From Saccopteryx bilineata (lineage: Eukaryota; Chordata; Mammalia; Chiroptera; Emballonuridae), in NCBI RefSeq assembly GCF_036850765.1, contig NC_089495.1:68176410-68240409 (forward strand): 64,000 bases of DNA. Reading direction: 5' to 3'. Within the stretch, counting starts at the first letter, position 1; every line of letters starts with the position of its first letter. The position numbers and the translations under genes were made by a program. Below the pieces are notes generated by a model that ran no database searches, had not been told where the DNA came from, and saw nothing but the letters and a program-made list of their open reading frames with translations. Shown here in pieces: positions 44,980 to 57,739 of the stretch.

Positions 44980-47900
44980 TCACTTAACATAATAGTTTCC
45001 AGTTCCATCCATGTTGTCGCAAAAAAAATATTTTCTTTGTTTTCATAGCCCCATAGTATTCCATTGTGTATATGTACTACTTCTTTTTAATCCAATCATT
45101 CACTGATGGACACTTGGGCTGTTTCCAGGTCTTGGCTATTGCAAACAATGCTACCATAAACATGGGGGTACATTTCTCATTTTCAAATTGTGCTATGGTA
45201 TTCTTGGGGTATATTCCTAAAAGTGGGATGACTGGGTCAAAAGGTAGATCAATTTTTTTTATTTTTTCAGGAACCTTCACACTTTTTTCCACAGTGGCTG
45301 CACCAGTCTGCATTCCCACCAGCAGTGCAGGAGGGTTCCCTTTTCTCCACATCCTCACCAGGATTTACTCTGTTGTTTTGTTGATGAGTGCCATTCTTAC
45401 TGGTGTGAGATGATATTGCATTATGGTATTAATTTGCATTTCTCTAATGATTAGTAATGTTGAACATTTTTTCATGTGTCTATTGGTCATCTGTATATCC
45501 TCTTTGGAGAAGTGTCTATTCTTCTCTTTTCCCATTTTTTGATTGAACTTTTTATCTTCCTGGTGTTGAGTTTTACAAGTTCTTTATAAATTTTGGTTAT
45601 TAATCCCTTATCAAATGTATTGTCAAATATGTTCTCCCATTGTGCGGTTTGCATTTTTATTTTGTTTATATCATCCATAGCTGTGCAAAAGCTTTTTAGT
45701 TTGATAGAATCTCATTTGTTTATCCTGTCCTTTATTTCCCTTGCACATGGAGATAAATCAGCAAATATATTGCTGTAAGTGATGTCGGAGAGATTATTGC
45801 CTATGTTTTCCTTTAGAATACTTATGGTTTCATGACTTACATTTAAGTATTTTATCCATTTTGAGTTTATTTTTGTGAATGGTGTGAGTTGGTGGTCTAG
45901 TTTCATTTTTTTGGCAGGTAGCTGATCAACTTTCCCAACACCATTTGTTAAAGAGACTGTATTTACTCCATTTTATGCTATCACCACCCTTGTCAAATAT
46001 AAAGGTTGTTTATAAAGGTGCAGGTGGTGGTTACAGGGGGAGGGGGGAGAGGGAGAGGGAGAGGGAAAGGGGGAAGGGAATGGCACAAAGAAAACTAGAT
46101 AGGTGACAGAGGACAATCTGACTTTGGGTAATGGGTATGCAACATAATTGAATGACAAGATAACCTGGACATGTTATCTTCAAATATATGTATCCTGATT
46201 TATTGATGTGGCCACATTAAAAAATAAAATTATTTAAAAATAAATAAATAAATAAATAAAAATAAAGGTGCGGGGTTATTTCTGGGTTCTCTGTTCTGTT
46301 TCATTGATTGGTATGCCTGTTCTTATGCCAGTACCAAGCTGTTTTGTGTACAATGGTCTTGAAGTATAACTTGATGTCCAGAAGTGTGATAACACCCACT
46401 TTATTCTTCTTTTTTAAGATTGCTGAGGCTATTCATGTTTTTTTTTCATTCCATATAAGTTTTTGGAATATTTGTTCTATATCTTTGAAGTATGTCCTTG
46501 GTATTTTAATAGGAATTGCATTGAATTTGTAAATTGCTTTGGGTAATATGAACATTTTAATGATGATTATTCTTCCTAGCCATGAACACAGTATATGCTT
46601 CCACTTGTTTGTATCTTTCTTAATTTCTTCTTTTAATCAATGTTTTATAATTTTCTGAGTACAAGTCTTTAACCTCCTTGGTTAAATTTACTCCTAGGTA
46701 ATTTTTTGTTGTTGTTGTTGTTGCAATAGTAAAGGGGATTATTTTCTTAATTTCTCTTTCAGACAGATCATTGTTGGTGTATAAAAATGTCTCTAATTTC
46801 TGAGTATTAATTTTATATCTTGCCACCTTGCTGAATTCATTTATAAGATCCAGTAGTTTTTTGACTGTGACTTTAGGGTTTTCTAGGTACAATTCATATC
46901 ATCAGCAAATAATGATAGTTTTCTTCTTTTCCAATTTGGATGCCTTTTATTTCTTCTTCTTCTCTGATTGCTGTGGCTAGGACTTCCAGAACTATATTGA
47001 ATAAGAGTTGTGAAAGGGGGCACCCTTGCCTTGTTCCTGATCTTAAGGGGATTGCTTTTAACATTTGCCTGTTGAGTATGATGTTGGCTGTTGGCTTGTC
47101 ATAGATGGCCTTTATCATGTTGAGGTATGTTCTATGTATTCCCACTTTGCTGAGAGTTTTGATCATAAATGTGTGCTGGATTTTATCATATGTTTTTCTG
47201 CATCTATTGATATTATCATGTGGATTTTGTCCTTTCTTTTGCTTGTGTGATGAATCACATTGACTGATTTGAGAATATTGTACCAGCTTTGCTTCCCCAA
47301 AGTAAATCCCACTTGATTATGGTGTATGATTATTTTCATGTATTGCTGGATCTGGATTGCTAATATTTTGTTGAGGATTTAAGCATGTAAATTCATCAGG
47401 GATATTGACCTATATTTTTCTTTCTTCATGTTGTCTTTGCCTGGTTTTGAAATCAGAATTATGCTTGCCTCATAAAAGGAGCTTGGAGGTTTCCCCTCCT
47501 CTTTAATTTTTTGAAATAGCTTGAGAAGGATAGGAATTAATTCTTCTTTGAATATTTGGTAGAATTTGCCTGTGAAGCCATCTGGCCCAGGATTTTTGTT
47601 TGTTGGGAGTTTATTGATAACTGTTTTTATCTCATTTGTTGTAATCAGTCTATTTAGGTTTTCTGATTCTTCCAGATTAATTTTTGGAAGATTGTATGTT
47701 TCAAGGAATAGGTTGTCTAGTTTTTTGGCATACAGTTCTTCATAGTATTTTCTTACAACCCTTTGTATTCCTGTTGTGTCAGTTGTTACTTCTCCAACCT
47801 GATTTCTAATTTTATTTGAGTCCTTTCTCTTTTTTTCTTGGTGAGTCTGGCTAAGAATTCATTGATCTTGTTTACTTTTTCAAAGAACTAACTCTTGGTT

Positions 47901-48960
47901 TCATTAATCTTCTGTATTGTTTTTTTAGCCTCTATGTCATTTATTTCTGCTCTGATCTTTATTATTTCCTTCCTTCTACTTCCTCTGGGCTTTACTTGCT
48001 ATTTTTTTCCTAGCTCTTTTAGTTGCAGCATTAAGTTGTTTATTTGAGCTTTTTCTAGCTTCTTAAGGTATGCCTGTAACAATATAAACTTCCTTCTCAG
48101 GACTGCTTTTGTTGTGTCCCACAGATTTTGAATTGTTGTATGCTCATTTTAATTTGTCTCAAGGAATTTTTTTTATTTCTTTCTTGATCTCATTGTTGAC
48201 CCAGTCATTGTTTAATAACATGCTATTTAGTTTCCAAGTGTTTGAGCATTTTTCAGTTTTCCTATTGTAGTTGATTTCTAGTTTCATGCCATTGTGGTCA
48301 GAGAAGATGCTTGATATGGTTTCAATCTTTCTAAATTTGTTGAGACTCATTTTATGCCCTAATATGTGGTCTATCCTAGAGAGTGTATTATGAGCACTTG
48401 AAAAGAATGTATATTCTACTGTTTTAGGGTGGAAGGTTCTGATGATATCTATTAAATCCAGTTGATCTAGTGTATTTCTTAATTCTGTTTTTTCTTTGTT
48501 AATTTTCTTTCTTGAGGAACTATCCATTGATGTTTGTGAGGTATTGAAATCCCCTACTCTTATAGTATTGCAGTTGATCTCTCCTTTTATGTCCATTAAA
48601 ATCTGCTTTATATATTTAGGTGTTCCTATATTAGGTGCATAGGTATTTATAATGGTTATCTCTTCCTCTTGGATTACTCCCTTTATCATTCTGTAATGAC
48701 CTTCTTTATCCCTTACTATAGTCTTTATTTTAAAGTCTATTTTGTCAAATATAAGTATTGCTACCCCAGCTTTTTTTTTTATTGCCATTTGCATGAAATA
48801 TTTTTTTTTCCATTCTTTTACTTTCAGTCTATGTGTATCTTTTGTTTTGAGGTGCATCTCCTATAGATAGCATATGTACGGGTCCTGCTTTCTTATCCAT
48901 TCAGCTACCCTATGTCTTTTGATTGCAACATTTAATTTATTTACATTTAAGATTATTATT
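44980..48960 (-). pseudogene. L1-3 ORF2, decayed
   Basis: Endonuclease segment 48857-48159 keeps TYAPN, RVGDFNTSQ, SRIDHILG and SDHNGMKLE. RT segments: 47166-46894 with [18 protein letters not shown]; the FADD loop is present just after it, but a frameshift separates it from the preceding GKEE. The C-terminal segment is at 45358-45077 with [12 protein letters not shown] and [15 protein letters not shown]. It is broken in at least six places. Confidence 0.85.
46022..46261 (+). mobile_element. 5'-truncated young L1 tail, plus strand
   Basis: 240 bp equal to the extreme 3' end of the L1-1 type: pyrimidine/purine-rich 'gggggagagggagaggga', 'gacaatctgactttgggta', 'gtatcctgatttattgatgt', then A-rich AAAT repeats. 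Target duplication ATAAAGGTGC at 46012-46021 and 46262-46271. Confidence 0.92.
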
Positions 48961-49119
48961 GATATGTAGTTGTTTATTGCTATTTTATTCTTTAAAGTTA
49001 TATTCCTCTTTTACTATATTCTTTTTCCTTTGTTTTGTTTACAACAAGCTCCTTAACATTTCTTGCAGCATTGGTTTGGTTGTAATGAATTCCTTGAGTT
49101 ATTTTTTGTCTGAGAAGCT

Positions 49120-49900
49120 TTATATTTCTCCCCCAATTTTAAATGATAGCCTTGCTGGATAACAAATTATTGGTTGTAGGCTCTTGTTCTGAATTACTTT
49201 GAATATTTCTTGCCATTTTATTCTAGCCTTAAATGTGTCTGTTGAGAAGTCAGATCTCATCCTTATGGAGGCTCCTTTGTAGGTGATAGCCTTTTTTTCT
49301 CTAGCAGCTTTTAATATTTTCTTTTTATCTCTTAGCTTTGGTATTTTAATTATGATTTGTCTTGTTGGGGATATTTTTGGGTTTCTCTTTAATGAAATTC
49401 TCTGTGGTTCTTGAACTTGTGTGACTTTTTCCTGCATCAGTTTAGGAAAGTTTTGACCTATGATTTTATTGAACAAAGTCTCTAACCTGGTTCTTTCTCT
49501 TTTTCTTCAGGAACCCCTTTGATGCAGATGTTGTTTCTCTTTAGGTTGTCAAAGAGCTCTCTTAGAGTTTCCTCAGATTTTTTTGGTCTCTTTTCTTTTT
49601 ACTGCTTTGCTTCTGTGCTTTCACTTATCTTGTCCTCTAAGTTGCTGATTCAATCCTCTGCTTCATCCAGCCTGCTTTTAATTCCTTCCATTGTATTCTT
49701 TATTTCTGATATTGTGTTTCTCATTTCTGTCTCGTTCTTCTTATGATTTTTGTTTCTTTTTTGATGCTTTCAATTTCTTTATTGAAATGTTCATTAAGTT
49801 CATCCACTGTAGCTTTGAGATCTTTAAGCATCCTAAAAATCATTATTTTATACTCTGCATCAGGTAATTTGATTATTTTCAATTCATCCAAGACTTTATC
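49120..49900 (-). pseudogene. L1-3 ORF1, decayed
   Basis: The 49476-49120 segment has the ORF1 C-terminal text RQIIIKIPKLRDKKKILKAA and SIRMRSDFSTDTFKAR. The coiled-coil part upstream (49500-49900) is broken by stops. Confidence 0.75.
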
Positions 49901-50000
49901 AGAGGATTTATCTTGTTAAAGCATATGACTTATGCTTCTCTGCCTATCCATTATTCTCTATGACTTGTAGGCTTCTTCCAGCTGTGATCTCCTTACCTAG

Positions 50001-52290
50001 TAGAGCCTCTTTGAAGTCTTTGGCATGTTGTTATTTTTATAATTAGCCTACAATAATTGAATTTTATAAAAATTTTGCATGTAGTTTGCATTTACTTCTT
50101 TTTAGTTTTCTGATTATGTAGTTATATCAACAAATTATTCAAGATTTATCTTTAAATTTCAGTATTTTAGAAACTTCAGAAGCATTTTTCTAATATGCAT
50201 AACTATATAAGATTTGCTAAAATAAAAATAGTTGTTTTCTAAATATAAATTACATTTTATTTATTATTTATAATTTATAATCATTTTCCCCATTTTATGA
50301 TATAAGTGTGCCTTGATTATATTGCTTTAGGAATCTTCTGTTCTTCTTCTAATATGCAAAACCAAGTGCAGAGTAGAAAATTGACTTTGATTTTGCTTCT
50401 CAGTATTTTTAGCTTGAACTATAAAAAAGGTCCTTAAGTACTTTCAAAAATTTGGGGAAGTGATTATCCACTTTTACTTTTACTTTCCCTACATTCTCAC
50501 CCCACTACCCAACTACCAATCAGACAATCAGAGTAACTTGATCTGATAATGAGATTAAAACCTGCATAAGCATAGATAGTTCAGATCTTCTCACTTCTCT
50601 CTGTCTTTCCCTCTTCTTCTTTTTTTTTTCTTTTTGTATATACATAACTAGTCTTTCTGAACACAGGAAAAAGAAAAAATAAAATCTCTTCTCTTGGGGA
50701 CAATTTTCTTAGCCATGAGCTGGGTATAAATCATTACTTCGAAAAAATCAAGAGCTCCAAAATCTGGAAATAAGATAAATTGTTGAAAGCCTCATTTTAG
50801 CTACACATCTAAGTTGTGCTTTCTACTCCAGATATATCATCAGAAATATAATTTCCTTTTAATCTAAACGTACATTATTTTTCATATAGATGAGAAGGCA
50901 ATAGAGAGAGGTTGTTATAACAACTTCACAGAAAACAACACAATGTACAATGTGACTTAGGACCTCTGGAGAAAAAAGCTTTAGAGACAACTGTAACTTG
51001 GAAGACTAAAATTTATTATACTCAAGGTGAAAAATATTTTCTTGCAAACAATGGACCATTGTGATTTAATCTTTACCAATCAATCATTGATATCAGAAAT
51101 CAGGTGGTAAATGTACGGCTTTTTCGAAGGAGTACAGGATGCCTAACTAGTCTTTTTAAGTAGACTTTCAACAGCTCATGTTGATCCTCTGAAAAGCATG
51201 AATCTAATAGGGCCAATACTTTCCCTAGATTATTAGTAAAAGAGAGTTGGAATTCCCAGTGATAGCTGATTTAAAATAAACAGACTTTTAGGTTAGCAAT
51301 ATTTTAGGCTTTATAGAGTGAGATGATATTCTGTTAATTATTCTATATTTCACAGACAAAATCTCTAGAATGGCATTCTGTAATACAGCTAACTGCCTAA
51401 ATTACAAAGGACTAAATTTAAAATTTAAGTACTGGGTATTTATAGTAATTAGCCATTCTGATTTTCTTTTTATCTTATTTTATACCTTTCAAAGACAGAA
51501 AAAGAAGTATAGACAAACTTCTTAAATCAAGTGCATCTTCCATGTTTCCAAATTCATTCTGTAACAGATGGTCTTATTATAACTCTGTTTGTTAATCTTA
51601 TATGCACTGACCATGGCTTAGAGATTCACATAAAAAGATTGTGGTTTTTTTTTAAACAAATAACTATCTTCCATTTAAAGATTATAGCTAGTACATGGTA
51701 TATGACTATAAAGATGTCAATGTTAAAATGCAAACTGCTTTCTTTTAATCTTTTAACTATCTTGTTTGATCATTTGTATTATACTGTTGCTGTGACTCGT
51801 GAAACAAGTTTATTCCAGGGTCCGAAGTGGAAATGGTACGAAATTGAATGAAAAATAGACTTAATGAAATGAAATGATGGGTTCAGGAGGATTTTCACAG
51901 CCTCAGCCAGCAGTAACTTTTCTGCCTTAGCTGAGCTGCAAAACATGGCTTCCTCCAGAAAACATTCTTCTTTATTTACTGGATGAGATGGGCCATTAGC
52001 AAATCAATCAGGTTTCCAAGGCAGCACAAGAAAACTACCAGGTGTAGAAAACACCCCACCAACATTTAAAATACACAACCTTAGTAACTTCCTTCCAGTC
52101 CTTCTGGAGAACATAGGATGAATACTGAAGCACAGCCCTTTGCAATTTAATCAGGCAGGTGAGGTGGGCATTTGGGCAGACTATCAGTTTACAGTCATCT
52201 CCCAGCATCTCTGTCCAAACTGCAGAATATCTTGTTGATTTTTCAGTCCCCAACATACTGTGACATTGAGTTAAGAATCTTAATATTTTA
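50001..52290. other. Unassigned AT-rich DNA
   Basis: No gene or repeat recognised. A 106-residue frame at 51531-51851 has no recognisable features and is probably chance. Confidence 0.5.
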
Positions 52291-52299
52291 TTTTTTTGG

Positions 52300-52672
52300 T
52301 TATATATATATATTTTTAATAATTTTATTTTTTAATGGGGCGACATCAATAAATCAGGATACATATATTCAAAGATAACATATCCAGGTTACTTGTCATT
52401 CAATTATGTTGCATACCCATCACCCAAAGTCAGATTGTCCTCTGTCACCTTCTATCTAGTTTTCTTTGTGCCTCTCCCCCTCCCGCTTTCCCTCTCCTTC
52501 TCCCCCGCTCCCCCTGTAACCACTATACTCTTATGAATGTCTCTTAGTCTCACTTTTATGTCCCACCTACGTATGGAATAATGCAGTTACTGTTTTTTTC
52601 TGATTTACTTATTTCACTTTGTATAATTTTATCAAGATCCCACCATTTTGCTGTAAATGATTCGATGTCATT
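52300..52672 (-). mobile_element. 5'-truncated young L1 3' end
   Basis: Matches the L1-1 3' end closely: 'atggggcgacatcaataaat', 'tcacccaaagtcagattgtc', then ORF2 C-terminal codons. The truncation point is near 52672. Target duplication not certain. Confidence 0.88.
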
Positions 52673-52689
52673 ATAATTTAATTCCATTG

Positions 52690-54400
52690 ATGTGCACTTG
52701 TTTTTATTATTTAATAAAAATATTATGCCTATAGACCAAAGACTTGAAAAACTAAGTTCTTTCCTATTAATATTTACATAGGAAAAAAGCAAAAAATTTA
52801 GGAGATAGTAGCATAAGAATTAATTATTAAACTTTTAAAATTATGTTTTATTTTTAAGAATTGGGGCTCAAAAGATATGAAAAATTCTGTCTGCCAATTT
52901 ATAATGAAGTGCTCATTATTTATCCCACTCTTAAGATTTTTCATACTTACTAGCATAGAAATACAATCATTTAGTATTGACAGTTTGTTAAATGTTTTTT
53001 TCTGTTAGAAAATGTTAACTATATGATTGCTATATCATACATTTTCAACATTTGAAAAAATGTTAGATTAAATGTTGTTTTGAAAAACAGGACAGAGTGA
53101 AAATTAAGCATGTATAAATCATAAATTAGGACAAAAATATTTATTATACTAAAGCTTAATGTTCCATTGTACCACTATAAGGCTAATGCAGAAAAAGCAA
53201 TGAAAAAATAAAAATGTAGGGAATATAGTTTTAAATAAATAGGGTTTGACTAAGTAATAAATGGTACTTTCATGTCAATATACACATCACTCTCAGGAGG
53301 ATAATTTAAGCGTCTATTGTACAGACACAAAGGGAATTTATATTTTTCATCTTATTTGATTCAAATAATTAAGAAATGTACACTAAAAATATCTAGTATG
53401 AGCTATGACTTACACAACTTATAGCTGATTTCTTGTATATTCTATATGAGGCAAATTTATTGTGTCATTGAGTCTGAAATAATATTTAACCTAAGAATTG
53501 ATTGTCATAATACAAAACAATAAATAAAGCACAGTCTGCACACAGGTTGCATTTAAAAAACTGTGTTTGTGACTTTTTACATAGGTAGACCGTATTTATT
53601 TATCAAGGCAATTGGGCTTTTTCAGACAAATGAACAAAACAGCAAATGAAATAAAACACAGAAAGTTTCATCTATTTCAAAGACATACATATAATGTTTT
53701 AGCTACAGCTCTGTCAACTGTTATCTTTTCTGACAGGTGAAGTAGGGGAAGAATTACTCTTGGGTGTTACTTTATTGATTCATAGAAGGATAGTGAGAGG
53801 CTTCTGAAAGATTGGTATCATGGAGAAAGACAGGAAATGTGCTTGTGTGATAGATCAGGGATTTGATAAAAAGGAGATTCTAATACTTTTCCATCACTGA
53901 GATGGTGACATGATGAACAATTGAATGAGAATATGGCTTAAGACAGCCAACAGCCAATGAGATAACTAACATCCTTCAATGTAACATATTCATGGAAGTG
54001 AAAAAGTGAAAATGCTTGCAATAAACTCATTTTGAATCACTATAAAAGTTTGGAATGTTGCTTGCATAAACTTTTTAGACTTTAAATAGAGTAATTAATG
54101 TCATTGCTCTAATAGCCATATGCACAGTCAAAGCTTTTCTATTACATTGAAAGCCAAGTAAATATACATGTAAACATTCAGAACAGTCTAGATTCTTTAT
54201 GTCTATTTTAGAAAACCCTCCTTATTTCCACAGGTAATGTATCTTCCTTTACCTAACCTGCTGGAGATACTTTTTCTACCTCAAAGAATAAATATATGTA
54301 CATCCATATAACATAGTTATAGAGAAAACTAGATTTTATTTTCTCTATAATGTAACTTTTATAGAGGAAGAACCAGAGTTGGCTTTTATTACTTTCAGAG
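52690..54400. other. Unassigned AT-rich DNA
   Basis: No gene or repeat recognised. Confidence 0.5.
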
Positions 54401-54404
54401 GGTT

Positions 54405-54840
54405 ATCATAGCAAAATATCAAATCTAAATGGTTTAAAACAAAATTTCTTGTTTTAACAGTTCTGGAGTCTAGAAGTCTGAAATCAAGGCATTATTAGTG
54501 ACAAGAATTCTCTAGAACCTCTAGGGGAGGATACCTCCTTGCACTCGCTAGCTCATGGCAACCCCAGGCATTTCTTGGCTGGAACTGTATAAATCCCATT
54601 TCTATCTCTGCTTTCATGTGGCTAGCTGTCTTTTCTTTGCTTGTGTCTGTATCCAAGTGTTTCTTCTTTTATACTAACTAGCCATATTGGATTAAAGGCC
54701 CATCCTACTCCAATATGATGTCTTAACTAATTACATTGCAATGAACCTATTTCCAAATGAAGTCACATTCTGATGTACTAGGAACTTGGACGTTAATATA
54801 TCTTTTGGAGGGATACAATTCAAGCTAAAACAAGTATGTC
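54405..54840 (-). mobile_element. MLT1-type MaLR solo LTR
   Basis: Complement of an MLT1 LTR in order: 'cttgttttaacagttctgga', 'tctagaagtctgaaatcaag', 'tctctgctttcatgtggcta', 'taactaattacattgca', 'atttccaaatgaagtcacat' and 'ggagggatacaattcaa'. Confidence 0.8.
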
Positions 54841-55285
54841 TGGAGGAAAAAAGAGAGAAAAAATGAGAAAGAAATGTATCTTTGCCAAAGGTAATTTCCT
54901 GATTTCTAAATTAAAGTCTGAATTATATATAAGTTTTAAAAGGTCAAACTATTTATTTTTCATTTTTACAAAGCTGATAACGTTTCTATGTAAAAAGGAT
55001 CATCTTTAAGAGCTAGTCATACTAATGTCACAGAACATGTTGTTGGAAAAAGTTGTGACTATTCTTAATGCATAGGCATCACACTGAACTGTAAAGGGAT
55101 ATCTAACACCTAACGTTCTGGTTTAGGACTACCTTTCCTTCTTTTCATATTGTATATCACTTAAGCTTTTAAACATTGATTTTTTTTTTTTTTAGAGAAT
55201 TGACCTATAATATCTATGTTTAAAAGATAATAGGAAGGGCTCTAATATTCCAGGTGCAGCAGACCTAAGATACCTGCAGTAGCTT
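54841..55285. other. Unassigned DNA
   Basis: Nothing recognisable. Confidence 0.5.
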
Positions 55286-55302
55286 TGAAAAGCGAGGGCT
55301 AG

Positions 55303-55662
55303 GCCCTGTCTGGTTGGCTTGGTGGATAGAGTGTCCACCCAGCATGTGGATACCCCAGGTTCGATTTCCTAGTCAGGCCATGCATGAGAAGTGATCATCT
55401 GTTTCTCTTCCTCTCCCTCTCACTCTTCTATCTCTCTTCCCCACTTGCAGTGGCTCAGTTGGTCTGAGTGTCAACCCTGGGCACAGAGGGTAGCTCGGTA
55501 GTTGAGCGTTGGCCCCAGACAGGAGTTACTGGGTATATCTCGGTCAGGGCACATGAGGGAGTCTGCCTCACTATTTCCCTTCCACTCACCTAAATAAATA
55601 AATAAATAAATAAGAATCTCTCTCTCTCTCTCTCTCCTCCTCCTCGCACTTAAAAAGGGAAA
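55303..55662 (+). mobile_element. SINE type B, plus strand
   Basis: Head 'ccctgtctggttggcttggt', B-box region 'ccccaggttcgatttcctag', then (AAAT)n and (CT)n tracts. Target TGAAAAGC-AGGG-CTAG at 55286-55302 and 55663-55679, with small differences. Confidence 0.88.
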
Positions 55663-55835
55663 TGAAAAGCAGGGACTAGATGATGCAACATAATGTGGTA
55701 ATTAGTTTATTTTCCTATCTATGCTACTAAATTCTATCCCCTATTTCAACTAATAGTACTAGCCATCTCCTCTAGTCAGGGGAGTAGATGAATGAGGAAA
55801 GCCTCGGCTCTCATACTCCAGTTTACTTCCTAGAC

Positions 55836-56022
55836 CCCTGATGGCGAACCCTTTTATAGAAACTACCCACTTTGCAGTGCTGGTCAACCTGGTCCCTCCC
55901 GCTCACTGGTGGGCACTCCAGCTTTCATGCTGGGCCAATTGCAGCACCGTTTGATTGCTCTGCTACTAGGTTGACCAGCACTGCAAAAGTGGGTGGTTTT
56001 TATAAAAAGGTTCCCATCACGG
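55836..56022. mobile_element. Foldback hAT-type MITE (187 bp)
   Basis: The 8-bp duplication TCCTAGAC is perfect at 55828-55835 and 56023-56030. The ends read CC(C/G)TGATGG-GAACC inward, and the inverted repeats extend about 60 bp per side ('cccacttt-gcagtgctggt'), so the element can fold into a long hairpin. No coding sequence. Confidence 0.92.
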
Positions 56023-56213
56023 TCCTAGACAATACAGAGAAATTAAAACAGTGAACTGTTGTGACATAGCCTAATCTTAAAATGAAATACTTTCCTGATA
56101 ATAAAATCAGATCTGTGGACAACAGTCATGTCAAAACATAATATCAGTAGCTGTGAAGTTGCTAAATTGGAAAGATATTTCACTTGCTCTTATTTATATC
56201 TCAAAACATTTTT

Positions 56214-56760
56214 TAAAATTGTATTTATTTATTCATTTTAGAGAGGAGAGGGAGAGACAGAGAGAGAGAGAGAGAGAGAAGGGGGGAGGAGCTGGAAGCA
56301 TCAACTCCCATATGTGCCTTGACCAGGCAAGCCCAGGGTTTCGAACTGGCGACCTCAGTACTTCCAGGTCGATGCTTTATCCCACTGCACCACCACAGGT
56401 CAGGTTATATATATGGAAATGGGGAGAGACAGTCAGACAGACTCCTGCATGCACCCGATCCACCCAGCTCTGCCCACCAGGGGGCGATGCTCTGCCCCTT
56501 CCGGGTGTTGCTCTGTCGCAACCAGAGCCACTCTAGCGCCTGGGGCAGAGGCCGAGGAGCCATCCCCAGCGCCCGGGCCATCTTTGCTCCAATGGAGCCT
56601 TGGCTGCGGGAGGGGAAGAGAGAGACAGAGAGGAAGGAGAGGGGGAGGGGTGGAGAAGCAAATGGGCGCTTCTCCTGTGTGCCCTGGCCGGGAATCGAAT
56701 CCAGGACTTCTGCACGCCAGGCCGACGCTCTACCACTGAGCCAACCGGCCAGGGCCAGGC
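56214..56760 (-). mobile_element. SINE type C with a type B SINE inserted at its head
   Basis: Type C at 56214-56405 (GA tail, 'gctggaagcatcaactccca', head at the right). Type B at about 56411-56754, well preserved, with 'ggctcagtggtagagcgtcg' on its strand. Outer target TATAT(C/T)TCAAAACATTTTT at 56195-56213 and 56761-56779. CAGGTTATAT / CAGGCTATAT marks the inner target. Confidence 0.88.
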
Positions 56761-57032
56761 TATATTTCAAAACATTTTTGAAGCTCCTCTTTAAATTGCC
56801 TTTAGATTTTAATGTATTGTTTAAAACATAAATTTATTATATTTTCTCAAAGTTAACCCTTTAGATATCTGAAATCAATCTAATATAAATAAACTAAATG
56901 TGATGATAAAATTAAAATTTTTATGACTTAAAACATTTTTCCTGGAAAATACTCTAACCTACAAAATATAAAGCTTGGGAATTAATGCTACACAAAAGGG
57001 CACTGCATGCCCTTTAAAATAAGTTGTTTTGA

Positions 57033-57225
57033 ACCTGACCTGTGGTGGCACAGTGGATGAAGCAACGACCTGGAACGCTGAGGTCACTGATTCGAAACCC
57101 CCAGCTCGCCTGGTCAAGGCACGTATGGGAGTTGATACTTCCTGCTCCTTCCCCTGTTCTATCTCTTTCCTCCCCTCTCCTCTCTCTCTCTAATAAAAAA
57201 AAATTTTTTTGAAAATAAATTTTAA
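57033..57225 (+). mobile_element. SINE type C, plus strand
   Basis: Head 'acctgacctgtggtggcaca', B-box region 'cactgattcgaaacccccag', CT tail, A-run. Target AAAATAAG(T/C)TGTTTTGA at 57016-57032 and 57226-57242. Confidence 0.93.
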
Positions 57226-57326
57226 AAAATAAGCTGTTTTGAGACACGAGAATACATGAATTTTAAAGTAACACTGTCTTTGTATCAATGTGTCAAATAC
57301 AAATTCTATCTACCACATTAGGTTAA

Positions 57327-57725
57327 TGTTCTTATTTTATTTTATTTTTATTTTTCTTATGTGAGAAGCAGGGAGGCAGAGAAACAGACTCCCACATGGG
57401 CCCCAACTGGGATTTTCCCAGCAAGCCCCTTATGGGGTGACACTCTGCCCATCTGAAGCTCTTGCTCCATGGCTCAGCAACTGAGCTATTTTAATGCCAT
57501 TCCAGCACCTGAAGTGAGGCCTTGGAGCCATCCTCAGCACCCAGGGCCAACTTGCTCCAACCAAGCCAGAGAGAGACAGAGAGAGAGAGACAGAGAGAAA
57601 GAGAAGGGAGAGGGGATGAGTGCAGAAGCAGATGGTTGCTTCTCCTGTGTACCCTGACTGGGAATCAAACCCCGGATGTCCACACACCAGGCCAATACTC
57701 TACCACTGAGCCAGTGTGCCAGGGC
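57327..57725 (-). mobile_element. SINE type B
   Basis: Head at the right ('ccctggcacactggctcagt' on its strand), A-rich tail at the left. Target CCACATTAGGTTAA / CCACATTAGGTAA at 57313-57326 and 57726-57738. Confidence 0.92.
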
Positions 57726-57739
57726 CCACATTAGGTAAA

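Larger units (their letters stand above)
44690..50000 (-). mobile_element. Older L1, long but heavily mutated (L1-3)
   Basis: Minus strand, 3' end at the left, ORF2 about 44980-48960, ORF1 about 49100-49900, 5'UTR largely missing. It is a different and older lineage than L1-1 and L1-2: similar protein text but many frameshifts and stops, and no target duplication visible. A young L1 tail (46022-46261) is inserted in it. Confidence 0.85.

Noticed and set aside
45973..46158. 61-residue minus-strand frame, Pro/Ser-rich
   Set aside because: It is the complement of the purine-rich L1 tail inserted at 46022-46261.
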